A stretch of 64,000 nucleotides of DNA from JASGDN01 sp049841275. Lineage in GTDB: Bacteria > Chloroflexota > Chloroflexia > Thermomicrobiales > UBA6265. A program made the position numbers and the translations under genes. The notes under the pieces were generated by a model, which was not told where the DNA came from, did no database searches, and saw nothing but the letters and a program-made list of their open reading frames with translations. Shown in pieces: positions 41,782 through 50,420 of the stretch (position 1 is its first letter; each line of letters begins with the position of its first letter). The stretch is from assembly GCA_049841275.1 (NCBI GenBank), contig JASGDN010000009.1, positions 1 through 64,000 of the forward strand, in the 5' to 3' direction.

Positions 41782-42171
41782 ATGGCGCAGGTCATGGTCT
41801 TCGGGCGACGGGAGGTGCATGCCGCACAGCGGGCAGCGATCTCCGAGGCGATCCATGCAGCGGCGCAGGATGCGTTGCAGCTTCCGGCGACGAAGCGCTT
41901 TCATCGCTTCTGCTGGCTTGATGCGGAGGATTTTCTCTATCCGGACGATCGCTCCGAGCGGTACCTGATCGTCGAGGTGAGCATGTTCGCCGGGCGCAGC
42001 GTGGCGGCGAAGAAGGCGTTCATGCGCGGGATCGTGGCGAATCTCGGCGAGGCGTGCGGGATCGCGCCGCAGGACATCGAGATCACCATTACGGAGACGC
42101 CTCGTGAGAACTGGCTCATTCGCGGTGTGCCTGGCGACGAACTGCCCTTGCCCTACACGGTCGAGGTGTAG
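41782..42171 (+). CDS. Tautomerase-family protein without N-terminal proline
   Basis: A 129-aa protein closely fitting the 4-oxalocrotonate-tautomerase-type family: FGRREVHAAQRAAISEAIHAAA, TKRFHRFCWLDAEDFLYP, RYLIVEVSMFAGRSVAAKKAFMRGI and ETPRENWLIRGVPGDEL. Family members use Pro1, exposed after Met removal, as the catalytic base. Here the second codon is GCG (Ala), so the start reads MAQVMVFGRR, one base from CCG. AAGGGA lies 6 bases upstream, so the start is firm. The protein may be inactive as a tautomerase or have a changed activity. Confidence 0.85.
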   Translation: MAQVMVFGRREVHAAQRAAISEAIHAAAQDALQLPATKRFHRFCWLDAEDFLYPDDRSERYLIVEVSMFAGRSVAAKKAFMRGIVANLGEACGIAPQDIEITITETPRENWLIRGVPGDELPLPYTVEV

Positions 42172-42184
42172 GGCGGGCAACCAT

Positions 42185-42219
42185 TCCGTAGCGGATCAGA
42201 CCAGCTGACCCGCTACGGA
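42185..42219 (+). terminator. Terminator hairpin after tautomerase gene
   Basis: TCCGTAGCGG (42185-42194) pairs perfectly with CCGCTACGGA (42210-42219); the loop itself holds a TCAG/CTGA pair. It begins 14 bp past the stop. Confidence 0.65.
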
Positions 42220-42228
42220 TTCCTCCGC

Positions 42229-42268
42229 GGTGCAGGCAGCACTACCGAGGTGCAGGCAGCACTACCGA
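42229..42268. repeat. Tandem duplication of a 20-bp unit
   Basis: The 20-mer GGTGCAGGCAGCACTACCGA occurs twice without a gap, between the terminator of the tautomerase gene and the convergent HAD gene. It is probably a replication-slippage duplication. Confidence 0.7.
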
Positions 42269-42295
42269 AGACATGGCTGGGTCGGCCTGCGAACG

Positions 42296-43123
42296 TTATT
42301 GCAGGATGATTTGTGTCTGGGTGTCGCCAACCAGCTTTTCGAGGATCTCGATGACGCCCCTCCCTGCATGACCTTCGGCTATATGGCCTCCACGCTGCTG
42401 GACGATCTCCTTGACCACCGAGTCGGCATTACCGACAGTGGCAGCGTGGAATCCGAAGCGGCCATCGAGCATGTCGAGGTCGTTTGCTGAATCACCAATG
42501 GCGAGGGTGTTGGCGGGGGGAATGCCGAAGTGTCCGGCGATGGCGAGAAGTGTCTGTCCCTTGCCGGCTTGGGAATCGATGATCTGTACTCGGCGCAGGT
42601 TGCGGCTCATCTGGAATGGCAACTGCTCAATCGCGATCCAAGTCTGTACCCACGTTTCGAGCATGAGTGCCTGAGCCGATGTTTCGCATGCGATCGTAGG
42701 AAGTCCCCGTTCGTAGGCGACCGCTCGTTCATGGAAGAATGTGACGTCCCATCCCTGTTCGTGGGCATACCCGCGCATTCGCTCCAGCAATTCCCATGCG
42801 GCGGGGAACAGGGCACCCCAGCGTGTCCTGACCGCGTCATTCCAGGAGGCGATGGGAACGTAGTGCCCGTTCTGTGCGACGAAGGCCTCTCGCTCGTCAC
42901 ACATAATCGCCCGAATCACTCGACTCTCAGCGCCGATCCCATGCGCATCGAACAATGCTGTCTGGAAAGCGAATTTGCGGCCTGTTGCTGTGACGCAGAT
43001 TGCTCCAGCGTTCGCGAGACGCCGGAGCGTAGAGACCAGATCTGGGAGGATCCGCTTGTCTCTTTCCATGAGCGTGCCGTCAAGGTCCATCGCGATCATC
43101 GCAATGGGCAGCCTGTCGCACAT
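42296..43123 (-). CDS. Cof-type HAD phosphatase (tandem copy 2)
   Basis: A 275-aa HAD-IIB (C2B cap) phosphatase. IAMIAMDLDGTLMERDKRIL is motif I with both Asp residues, CVTATGRKFAF motif II, GKGQTLLAIAGHFGI the motif III Lys region, and LAIGDSANDLDMLDGRFGFHAA motif IV. Cof-type enzymes hydrolyse small phosphates such as sugar phosphates or FMN, with broad specificity. It follows its paralogue by 3 bp, clearly one operon and a tandem duplication (compare CVTATGR and AYERGLPT in both). Confidence 0.88.
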   Translation of the reverse strand: MCDRLPIAMIAMDLDGTLMERDKRILPDLVSTLRRLANAGAICVTATGRKFAFQTALFDAHGIGAESRVIRAIMCDEREAFVAQNGHYVPIASWNDAVRTRWGALFPAAWELLERMRGYAHEQGWDVTFFHERAVAYERGLPTIACETSAQALMLETWVQTWIAIEQLPFQMSRNLRRVQIIDSQAGKGQTLLAIAGHFGIPPANTLAIGDSANDLDMLDGRFGFHAATVGNADSVVKEIVQQRGGHIAEGHAGRGVIEILEKLVGDTQTQIILQ

Positions 43124-43126
43124 GGG

Positions 43127-43987
43127 TCAGCGCCGGTTGACGAAGGTGAGGGCGTTGATGGCTTCCACGGTACCGAGGCCGGCTTCCGCCGAGGCGACGT
43201 AGCCAGCCCCTGCGCGGACGAGTTGCTTCAATTCTTCCTCCGCGTTTGCCGGGGTTGCCGTGCGGAAGCCGTGATTGAACTTCGGGTCCAGCATCGTGTA
43301 ATCGTTGCTCGAATCCCCGACTGCCAACACCTGACCGTTCGGGACGCCCAGTACACGGGCCAGTTCCGCCAGGGCCGGGCCCTTTCCCGTTTGCGCGTCG
43401 AAGGTCTGCACGATGCGAACGTTGCGGTTCGTCGCCAGCGGCAGGTTCCGCAGGTCGATCTGCTCCTGCACCCACAGGCAGAGCGAAGCCCCCTGCGCCG
43501 CATCCTCGCAGACCAGCGTCGGCAGGCCGCGTTCGTAGGCGATGTCCGGCGGCTGCAGGAAGTGGATCTCCCAGCCGCGGGAGATCGCCTCGGCCTTCGC
43601 ATCCTCCAGCAGATTCCAGGCGATGGGGAACAGGTCGACCCAGCGGGCGCGCAGGGCATCGTTCCATGCCGTGTGCGGTTCGTAGCCGGCTGGCGTGCCG
43701 AGGAAGATCTCCCGCTCGTCGCCGATCAGCGCTTGGATGATGCCGGTCGAGGCCATGTCCATCTCGTACCGTGCGAACAGCTCGCGCTGGAAGGCGGCCT
43801 GGCGACCCGTCGCGGTCACGCAGTGGACACCGCGTGCGGTGAGATCGGCGAGTGCTGCGATCACTTCCGGGCGGATCACCTCGCCGGCTTCGAGGATGGT
43901 GCCGTCGAGGTCCATCGCGATCATGGCAATCGGCGGACGCGGATCGGTGGTGTCGGTGGCAATGGCAGCGGTGCTGGCGGACGTCAC
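43127..43987 (-). CDS. Cof-type HAD phosphatase (tandem copy 1)
   Basis: A 286-aa HAD-IIB phosphatase preceding its paralogue. PIAMIAMDLDGTILEAGEVI holds motif I, HCVTATGRQAAF motif II, GKGPALAELARVLGV motif III and LAVGDSSNDYTMLDP motif IV. A 20-residue hydrophilic N-terminus is extra relative to copy 2. Shared unusual features with copy 2, such as the W-N-D-A-x-R-x-R-W segment in the cap, show recent common origin. Substrate unknown. It diverges from the aminotransferase region. Confidence 0.88.
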   Translation of the reverse strand: MTSASTAAIATDTTDPRPPIAMIAMDLDGTILEAGEVIRPEVIAALADLTARGVHCVTATGRQAAFQRELFARYEMDMASTGIIQALIGDEREIFLGTPAGYEPHTAWNDALRARWVDLFPIAWNLLEDAKAEAISRGWEIHFLQPPDIAYERGLPTLVCEDAAQGASLCLWVQEQIDLRNLPLATNRNVRIVQTFDAQTGKGPALAELARVLGVPNGQVLAVGDSSNDYTMLDPKFNHGFRTATPANAEEELKQLVRAGAGYVASAEAGLGTVEAINALTFVNRR

Positions 43988-44317
43988 GGAGGCTCCCTCG
44001 CGAATCGTGGCTCGGCGGACGGCTCATGGCGACAGCCTAGCATGCTGTGCGCCGGCTGGTGCGTCGCTCGCAGCGTGAGTCGCGCGATAGCCGGCAAGAT
44101 GAACGATTCCGTAAATCCGGCGGATTCTATGCGATACTCTTGCCCATGAATGATCCCTGGCGCCGGACGACCTCGCCGGGATGTTTGGGCGTGGCCGCAC
44201 TCCCGCCACCACCGGCTTGCGGGCCGTATGCTGCCTGCGCCGATGCCGGCCGTCTTCCCCGCCCTCGCTGTCAATCCGTCCGCAGGCCGCGCCCGCACGG
44301 GCGAGAGGAGTTTCCCC

Positions 44318-45271
44318 ATGGCATTTGAAGAGACCCTGGAATACGCCTTCTTTGAAGGCAGGATCGTGCCCTTCGGCGATGCCAAGGTCAGCATTGGCAC
44401 CCACGCGCTTCAGTACGGCACTGGCGCCTTTGCGGGCGTGCGTGGCTACCTCTCCGAGGACAAGCAGACGATCAACATCTTCCGCCTGAAGGATCATGCC
44501 GCCCGCCTCCTGCGCTCGGCCAGATTGCTGCGGATGGAGTTGCCCTACGATGTCGACTCGCTCGCCAACGTCCTGGTGGAGTTGACGAAGCAGAACGCAC
44601 CGGCGACGGATGTCTATTTCCGTCCGTTCGTCTACAAGGCGTCTGTCCAGCTGACGCCGCGCCTGCGTGGCCTGAAGGATGAACTGGCGGTCTACATGCT
44701 GCCGATGGGTGACTATCTCGACACCCGGCGTGGCCAGAAGGCGCTCGTCTCCTCGTGGACGCGTGCGGCGGACAATGCCATCCCCAGCCGTGGCAAGATC
44801 ACCGGCTCCTACATCAACTCGTCCTTTGCCAAGGACCAGGCCGAGGAGATGGGTGCCGATGACGCGATCATGCTGAACAGCGACGGCAAGATCGCCGAGG
44901 GCAGTTCCTGCAATTTCTTCATCGTGCGGGACGGCGAACTCATCACGCCGCCGATCAACAGCGACATCCTGGAGGGCATCACCCGGCGCACGGTGCTCGC
45001 GCTGGCCGAGGAGCTTGGCATTCCCATCCAGACCCGCGCCATCGACCGATCCGAGATCTATATCGCGGACGAGGCATTCTTCTGCGGCACCGGCGTCCAG
45101 CTGGCGTGGATCGAGCAGATCGACAACCGGACCATCGGGGACGGCCAGCGTGGGCCGATCTCCGCGAAGCTCAGCGACCGCCTCTTCGATATCTATCGAG
45201 CCCGCACCACGGACCACCAGGACTGGCTGACGCCGGTTCCGGTGCGTCAGCCGGCAGGCGCTCGTTCGTAG
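44318..45271 (+). CDS. ilvE: Branched-chain amino-acid aminotransferase
   Basis: A 317-aa fold-type IV PLP aminotransferase. The N-terminal part has KVSIGTHALQYGTGAFAGVRGY. The active-site stretch has GKITGSYINSSFAKDQA (Schiff-base Lys), ADDAIMLNSDGKIAEGSSCNFFIV, ITPPINSDILEGITRRTVLALA and the C-terminal FFCGTGVQLAWIEQIDNR. It transfers the amino group between branched-chain amino acids and 2-oxoglutarate in Val, Leu and Ile synthesis. The ATG at 44318 follows GAGAGGAG by 7 bases. The 330-bp gap upstream (43988-44317) has no convincing gene or recognised leader. Confidence 0.92.
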   Translation: MAFEETLEYAFFEGRIVPFGDAKVSIGTHALQYGTGAFAGVRGYLSEDKQTINIFRLKDHAARLLRSARLLRMELPYDVDSLANVLVELTKQNAPATDVYFRPFVYKASVQLTPRLRGLKDELAVYMLPMGDYLDTRRGQKALVSSWTRAADNAIPSRGKITGSYINSSFAKDQAEEMGADDAIMLNSDGKIAEGSSCNFFIVRDGELITPPINSDILEGITRRTVLALAEELGIPIQTRAIDRSEIYIADEAFFCGTGVQLAWIEQIDNRTIGDGQRGPISAKLSDRLFDIYRARTTDHQDWLTPVPVRQPAGARS

Positions 45272-45301
45272 CGGCGCTCCTGCCATCCGCGATCGCCCGA
45301 A

Positions 45302-45334
45302 GAAACGGCCGCAGTATCTATCTGCGGCCGTTTC
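45302..45334 (+). terminator. Terminator hairpin after ilvE
   Basis: A perfect 13-bp stem, GAAACGGCCGCAG and complement, with a 7-base loop and TTT at the 3' base. It begins 31 bp after the stop. Confidence 0.8.
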
Positions 45335-45555
45335 GCGTAGAGTAGGGAGAGGCAGACCGTGAAACGGGACAACGGGAACCATCGGGCGAGTGCCAACGTC
45401 CTTGCTTCAGCGGCCCAACGGCGACGATGAATGCCGCGGAGCGTTGGTCCCGCTGAGGTAGGCGTTCTGCCTGATGGCGGTCGTTCGGCGGGGATACGCA
45501 TGGTTCGATTTGTCACCAGGCATCGCGTCGTGGTGCAAATGCGGGAGGATCATCG

Positions 45556-46749
45556 ATGAAGCGAACTATTGTCTCGCGGTGGGCAGTGCTTGTCGCGATG
45601 CTGGTGGGGCTGATGGCTCCGACGGTATCGATGAGCGCGGCAGCCGCGCCACTGAATGGGCCTGCGCGGGCCGAGGCGTCGTTGGCATACGTCAACGCGC
45701 TGCTGGCGGAATCGGGCGATGATGACAAGAAGCTGCCGGACGAGACCGAAACGCCGGTGGACGAAGAGACGCCGGAACCGCGCGACGACCGCAGTTCGTC
45801 GTCCGACGATGCGCTGATTGGTGTGCTTGGCGGCGACCGCGTTGATTTCGAGGACGAATTTGGCGAGCCGGCGGATGACCGCGATGCCGATGATTTTGCG
45901 ACCGGTGAGATCTACGAGGATATTCGCGGGTTCGACACGATCCAGGTCTACTGGAGCGATGACGATGTCGCGCTGCACATCATCCTGAATGCGAGCCGCG
46001 ATTGGACCGAGTCCCGCGCGCTGGCCCAGGCCGAGGATTTCCTCCCGTCCGATGTCGATCTGGATAGCGATCCGGAAGAACTGGATGGCGGCGAACTGCT
46101 CTATCTCGGCGGCAGCGATGCGCTGGCCGATGTCACCGATCGCGCAACCTATCGCGATCTGGACGTTGGTGGCCGGCCGGGCGACCTTCGCGTGATCCTG
46201 ATCCCCGGTGACGACGACACCTTCGCGACGGTCGATATCGCTATCGGCAGCGGCGACGAGTTCGAAAGCGCCGGCAACAGCCGGTCGAACCGCGAGACGC
46301 CGGAGCCGACCGAGGAGACGAAGACGACCCGCAAGAAGACGCCAGAGCCAACCGAAGAATCGGGCCGCAGGGGTTCTTCCCAGGATGCCGACCAGTATCT
46401 GGCTGACGTGCGCGATATGGTCGATACCCGGCAGCAGGAGCTCGATCGCTTTTTCGAGATCATCGGGCTTGGCTCCAGCGCGACGGAAGCGGACTTCGAT
46501 GAGCTGACGAACATCGTCGCTGGCTGGTTGGACTCCCCGACGATCGAGGCCCCGGATGGCTACGAGAAGATCGACAAGGCCTTCACGAGCATGAATGACA
46601 ACTTCATGAATGCGGCGATGAGCTTTGCGACGTGGATCAGCGACCCGGACGCGAACGAGTCTGCACTCGATGACATGTCGACGTACCTGACGGATGCACA
46701 ATCCGACCTCACGATGCTCGACAACCTACTAAGTGACGAGGGCGTCTAG
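45556..46749 (+). CDS. Secreted acidic protein of unknown function
   Basis: A 397-aa exported protein that I cannot assign. The signal peptide covers about residues 1-31 (MKRTIVSRWAVLVAMLVGLMA...). It is followed by an Asp/Glu-rich segment with the repeat ETPEP or ETPVDEETPEP (about 60-90). A middle alpha-beta region comes next (IRGFDTIQVYWSDDDVALHIIL, LLYLGGSDALADVTDRATYRDL), then a second ETPEPTEE spacer (about 250-275). The C-terminal all-helical domain is about 120 residues (YLADVRDMVDTRQQELDRFFEIIGLG). The strong acidity may suit calcium or an external charged surface. GGGAGGA precedes the ATG. The terminator downstream makes it monocistronic. Confidence 0.8.
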   Translation: MKRTIVSRWAVLVAMLVGLMAPTVSMSAAAAPLNGPARAEASLAYVNALLAESGDDDKKLPDETETPVDEETPEPRDDRSSSSDDALIGVLGGDRVDFEDEFGEPADDRDADDFATGEIYEDIRGFDTIQVYWSDDDVALHIILNASRDWTESRALAQAEDFLPSDVDLDSDPEELDGGELLYLGGSDALADVTDRATYRDLDVGGRPGDLRVILIPGDDDTFATVDIAIGSGDEFESAGNSRSNRETPEPTEETKTTRKKTPEPTEESGRRGSSQDADQYLADVRDMVDTRQQELDRFFEIIGLGSSATEADFDELTNIVAGWLDSPTIEAPDGYEKIDKAFTSMNDNFMNAAMSFATWISDPDANESALDDMSTYLTDAQSDLTMLDNLLSDEGV

Positions 46750-46797
46750 CGGGAACGCTTGCGCCGACAGCGCGGCAGGACGATTCGACGATTCATG

Positions 46798-46833
46798 GAA
46801 GGAGGGGCGCTCCATTCGGGGCGTTCCTCCTTC
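46798..46833 (+). terminator. Terminator-like hairpin after acidic secreted protein
   Basis: GAAGGAGGGGCG pairs with CGTTCCTCCTTC with a two-base internal mismatch, 49 bp after the stop. The strand composition (purine then pyrimidine arm) is a typical stem. Confidence 0.55.
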
Positions 46834-47001
46834 GTGCTGCTTGCGCCTGCCCTGCCGCCTGGGGACAGCACATTGGGGCGCAACTCGCCCGTCGTTGGGC
46901 CGGGACCAGCAGGCGTGGTATGGTTGCGCGCGGCGAAGCCCGTGCTAAACCGGCAAGGTGCGATAGGATGGCGGTACCTGTACGAGCAGGAATATCGTAT
47001 A

Positions 47002-47013
47002 GTGTACGTACAC
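47002..47013. promoter_or_regulatory. Perfect palindrome GTGTACGTACAC in long L,D-transpeptidase leader
   Basis: A 12-bp perfect palindrome next to AT-richer sequence (aatatcgtatag) about 275 bp before the L,D-transpeptidase gene, within the 539-bp gene-free stretch 46750-47288. It may be an operator over a promoter. The rest of the gap contains small hairpins (GGAAG/CTTCC near 47020) but no riboswitch that I recognise. Confidence 0.4.
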
Positions 47014-47288
47014 ACTGTGGGAAGTACGCTTCCCGGTCGTGCAAGACTGCCGGAATCCGGAAACCGTTTCTCGTGGGAACGAAACCGTGCAAGCGACATC
47101 AACGTTTACAGGGGAACGGGGGCTTCCCGGCTACTGGAGGGAGTGCAGTCGAATGACACGCACGCCCAGACGCATGAGTGCTGTGCGATGTGGAGCACGG
47201 CGCTTGGAATCGTGATGGTTACGGGAACGCTGGCACGATTCGCAATCGACCTCACCTGGGGGTGGGGCCAGCATGAAAGGGTACGTGC

Positions 47289-48515
47289 GTGAGGGTGGTG
47301 ATGGAGGGGGCAATGCCCCGCGAGAACCGGGCGACGCCGTTTGCGACGAGGCATGTGGGGCGCGCCAGTGTCGCCGCCGTGTTCGCGGCGCTCTCGCTTG
47401 TGCTGACGATGTTCCTGCCGATGATGCCGCATGCGTCGGCCGATGACTGGAGTGCCCCGACCACGGTCTATATCCCGGAAACTGGTCACACGCTGGACCA
47501 GCTCTTCCTCGACATGTGGCGGAACGGCGGCGGCGCGGCGGCCTACGGTAATCCAATCACCTCCGAGATCACGCAGCAGGATGGCCACGTCGTGCAGTAC
47601 CTCGAGTACGCACGGTTCGAGTACTGGCCGGAAGGCGATGCGGATGGCAACACGGCCTTCATTGCCAACATTGGCCAGGAACTGCGGCCGATTGCCGTGC
47701 AGCGGTCCGTCGCTGGCCTCTCCACACCGAAGCAGGGCGCCGCGTCCGAGGCGACCAAGTTCCAGCAGGCGTGGTTGCCGGTGAAGGCGACCGACGACAT
47801 CCTCGCCAGCGACAGCATCCTCTACGTCTCCGAGACCAGCCACACGGTTGCCGGCGACTTCTGGAACTACTGGGACAGCGTCGGTGGCGCCGGTTATCTC
47901 GGTAATCCGCTCACCGAGCAGTACACGCTGAATGGCATCACCTACCAGGTGTTCGAGAAGGGCCAGATCGCACAGGCGAAGGACGGCACACTCTCGCTGG
48001 TTCCGGTGGGCAAGCTGCTGGCGGACAAGTACAAGCTCGACCAGAAGCAGGTCGCGCAGGGCGATATCCCGACCTACGACGAGGCCCTCTTCATCTCGCC
48101 GGAACCCGAGACGCCGCAGATCGCCGATGCGACTGACGCTCCCACCGATGGACTGTGGGTGGATGTGAATCTCTCCACGCAATACATGGTCGTCTACCAG
48201 GGCAATACCCCGGTGCTGGAGTCCTACGTCAGCACGGGGCGCCCGGGATTCGATACGCCGACGGGCACCTTCTCCGTCATCGACATGCTTCCCTCGCAGA
48301 CGATGGAAGGCGTGCTCGGTGGGGAGTACTACAACGTGCCGGATGTGCCCGATGTCATGTACTTCACCGAAGGCGGTCACGCGCTGCACGGCACCTACTG
48401 GCACAACAATTTCGGCTCGGTGATGAGCCATGGCTGCGTCAACCTGCCGATGGATGTGGCGGACTGGCTCTACGCCAATGCCTACATCGGCATGCCGGTG
48501 GTGATTCACTACTAG
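47289..48515 (+). CDS. Secreted L,D-transpeptidase (YkuD domain)
   Basis: A 408-aa exported cell-wall enzyme. The signal-anchor is around residues 25-50. Two related segments follow (each with G-H-T-x-x-x-x-F, then G-x-A-Y/G-Y-x-G-N-P-x-T/S and E-x-A/G-x-F/I), about residues 60-130 and 180-240, probably a wall- or sugar-binding repeat. The YkuD catalytic domain fills the C-terminus: LWVDVNLSTQYMVVYQ, STGRPGFDTPTG, HALHGTYWHNNFG and SHGCVNLPMDVADWLY with the nucleophile Cys at about residue 383. It forms 3-3 peptidoglycan cross-links or attaches proteins. The GTG at 47289 follows AAAGGG by 7 bases. Confidence 0.85.
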   Translation: MRVVMEGAMPRENRATPFATRHVGRASVAAVFAALSLVLTMFLPMMPHASADDWSAPTTVYIPETGHTLDQLFLDMWRNGGGAAAYGNPITSEITQQDGHVVQYLEYARFEYWPEGDADGNTAFIANIGQELRPIAVQRSVAGLSTPKQGAASEATKFQQAWLPVKATDDILASDSILYVSETSHTVAGDFWNYWDSVGGAGYLGNPLTEQYTLNGITYQVFEKGQIAQAKDGTLSLVPVGKLLADKYKLDQKQVAQGDIPTYDEALFISPEPETPQIADATDAPTDGLWVDVNLSTQYMVVYQGNTPVLESYVSTGRPGFDTPTGTFSVIDMLPSQTMEGVLGGEYYNVPDVPDVMYFTEGGHALHGTYWHNNFGSVMSHGCVNLPMDVADWLYANAYIGMPVVIHY

Positions 48516-48525
48516 GCCATCGCGA

Positions 48526-48591
48526 CGAAGTACACCACAACGCGCCCCGACCGGATTGGATTCCGGTCGGGGCGCGTTGTGGTGTACTTCG
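48526..48591. terminator. Perfect 30-bp stem terminator
   Basis: Arms 48526-48555 and 48562-48591 are exact complements over 30 bp with a 6-base loop (ttggat), starting 11 bp after the L,D-transpeptidase stop and ending 46 bp before the next gene. It is far longer than needed for termination. Confidence 0.8.
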
Positions 48592-48637
48592 TGCGGGATC
48601 TTGCGACAAACGGGATTCGGATCGAGTAGAAGGAAAC

Positions 48638-49324
48638 ATGCTGATGAAGACGGACCTGTTGTATCGACCATCTTTTGCCGCCGCACGCGTGCAGATCGGC
48701 CCTGGTGAGGCCGTTCGCGCGGATGGCGGCGCGATGCTCAGCATGTCCAGTGACGTGCAGATCGAGACGGCCGCAACCGGTGGGCTGATGCGGTCGCTGA
48801 AACGCAGCATGCTCGGCGGCGAGTCGTTCTTCATGAACACCTTCCGCAGCCCGAATGGGCCGGCGGAGCTGATCTTCGCGCCGTCGCTGCCAGGGGACCT
48901 GGTGACCACCGACATCCAGGGTACGCCGCTGCTGGTCAACTCCGGGTCCTTTCTCGTCGCCGAGGAATCGGTGGACATCGATACGAAGTGGAAGGGCGGC
49001 AAGGGGTTCTTCACCACCAGCAGCTTCTTCATGGTGGAACTCAGCGGGCGCGGCCAGGCCGTGCTGAGCGCCTATGGGGCGTTGCACAGCGTCGAACTGG
49101 GGGCCGGCGAGCGATACACGGTGGATACCGGGCATGTCATTGCGTTCCCGGCGTCGATCGGCTACGCCATCCGGAGAATCGGGGGCCTGAAGAGCACGCT
49201 CTTCAGTGGCGAAGGATTCGTCGTGGACTTCACCGGGCCGGGAACCATCCTGCTGCAGACGCGGTCGCAAGGGGACTTCCTCGCCTGGCTGATCCCGAAC
49301 CTGCCGAGCAACAACGGCGGCTAG
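48638..49324 (+). CDS. AIM24/TIGR00266 family protein
   Basis: A 228-aa all-beta protein of the AIM24 family. VQIGPGEAVRADGGAMLSMS is the typical opening, followed by GLMRSLKRSMLGGESFFMNTF, GTPLLVNSGSFLVAEESVDIDTKWKG and VDTGHVIAFPASIGYAIRRIGG. The symmetric beta-solenoid forms trimers. The bacterial function is unknown, while mitochondrial AIM24 supports membrane organisation. GAAGGAAA precedes the ATG at 48638. There is no operon partner. Confidence 0.88.
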   Translation: MLMKTDLLYRPSFAAARVQIGPGEAVRADGGAMLSMSSDVQIETAATGGLMRSLKRSMLGGESFFMNTFRSPNGPAELIFAPSLPGDLVTTDIQGTPLLVNSGSFLVAEESVDIDTKWKGGKGFFTTSSFFMVELSGRGQAVLSAYGALHSVELGAGERYTVDTGHVIAFPASIGYAIRRIGGLKSTLFSGEGFVVDFTGPGTILLQTRSQGDFLAWLIPNLPSNNGG

Positions 49325-49600
49325 ATCGAAATCCGGGTTGGTGGTGGCGCATCCCGGAGCGGGTCGGCAAGAAGCCTGTCCTGAGCGAAGAAGGATCTGA
49401 TTGACTCCCAATCCGGCGTCGCCGGTTCGGCCGGGGGCTGGGCGACCACGAGGTTCGCCGCGGCGGATTCGGATTTGGCTGTAGGCATCGCGAAGCGGGG
49501 CAGGATTGCCGGAACTGGCGGGGCCGTGTGCTAGGCTTGAGGGCAGCGGCGGCGTCCGCCAGAGGCCGCCCCCACTCGTCCCGATGTCGCGACGATCGGC

Positions 49601-50332
49601 ATGCCAACCATGATGCAGGGGATGCTCCCCACCCGCCACCTCCGCGATCACACGATGAAGCGTTGCCCTGCGAAGCCCGGTTCGCATGCGGCGACACTCT
49701 CGTCGGTGTTCCTGCCATTCGGCCGGCGAACGACGACGGGGATGCTGGCCGGGATGACGTTGCTCGTCCTGCTGATGCCGATGAACTATCGTGCCGGGAC
49801 CGAGACCGATCACCCGCACGCCTTCTTCCAGGAATTGATCGATGTCATCACTGGAACGCCGCACGAGCATGGCGCCGAGGTCGGAGAAGCGCACCGGCAC
49901 GCATCTGGTGACGGGGACCATAGCCACGTGTCCGCAACGACCGCCACGGCGACGATCTCGCCCTTCCTCGCGGCGGACATCCCCCTGACGGCAGCGGCCG
50001 AGGCTGCCCATGCTGCCGGCCCCTCGCACGCCGGGGTGCTTCCGGCCAGCAACGAGCGGGGGGCCAGGCTTCCCGCATCCCTCCCAGCTGGAATCGTCGG
50101 GAGCGACGCGGACCGTGATACGGTCGTGGCCTCATTCTCACCCGATGTGCCGGGTGTGACCGATCTCACACCAGCTGCCGAAAAGGGCAGCGCCATCCTG
50201 GTCCTGACGACGCTGCTGGCCACCATCCTGGTGGCCGAATCTCGCCGGCGGGAACTCTGGACGCACGTCGATCGTCTTCGAGCGGTGGCGGACCGGGTCG
50301 AATCGCCTCCGCCGCGCCCGGCTTCCTGCTGA
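49601..50332 (+). CDS. Hypothetical membrane-anchored His-rich protein
   Basis: A 243-aa protein with no family that I recognise. A hydrophobic segment near residues 45-60 is followed by an outside region rich in His (HPHAFF, HEHG, HRHASGDGDHSH at about 72-110), suggestive of metal binding. A second hydrophobic segment near 200-212 is followed by a basic tail. It precedes a YtkA-like protein and the CopC/CopD fusion in the same direction, so a role in copper handling is plausible. Start uncertain: no ribosome site, and ATG 49655 is an alternative. Confidence 0.55.
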   Translation: MPTMMQGMLPTRHLRDHTMKRCPAKPGSHAATLSSVFLPFGRRTTTGMLAGMTLLVLLMPMNYRAGTETDHPHAFFQELIDVITGTPHEHGAEVGEAHRHASGDGDHSHVSATTATATISPFLAADIPLTAAAEAAHAAGPSHAGVLPASNERGARLPASLPAGIVGSDADRDTVVASFSPDVPGVTDLTPAAEKGSAILVLTTLLATILVAESRRRELWTHVDRLRAVADRVESPPPRPASC

Positions 50333-50420
50333 ACGATCGATACACGCCGTCGCCATCGGGACGCATGGTCCTGGTGTGCTGGAGTGTTTGCCTGCACACG
50401 ATTTCAGGGAGTCTTCCATC

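Noticed and set aside
42229..42268. Two-copy 20-bp direct repeat as a CRISPR or iteron array
   Set aside because: Only two units, no spacers, and no replication or cas genes nearby.
46940..47288. Known riboswitch (ydaO, cobalamin) in the L,D-transpeptidase leader
   Set aside because: I could not find the conserved core strings of either class; only the palindrome and small hairpins stand out.
49325..49600. A gene in the 276-bp gap after the AIM24 gene
   Set aside because: No frame has a ribosome site or protein-like composition; the stretch shows only relics resembling the TGTCAT and TGTAGGGGC repeats.
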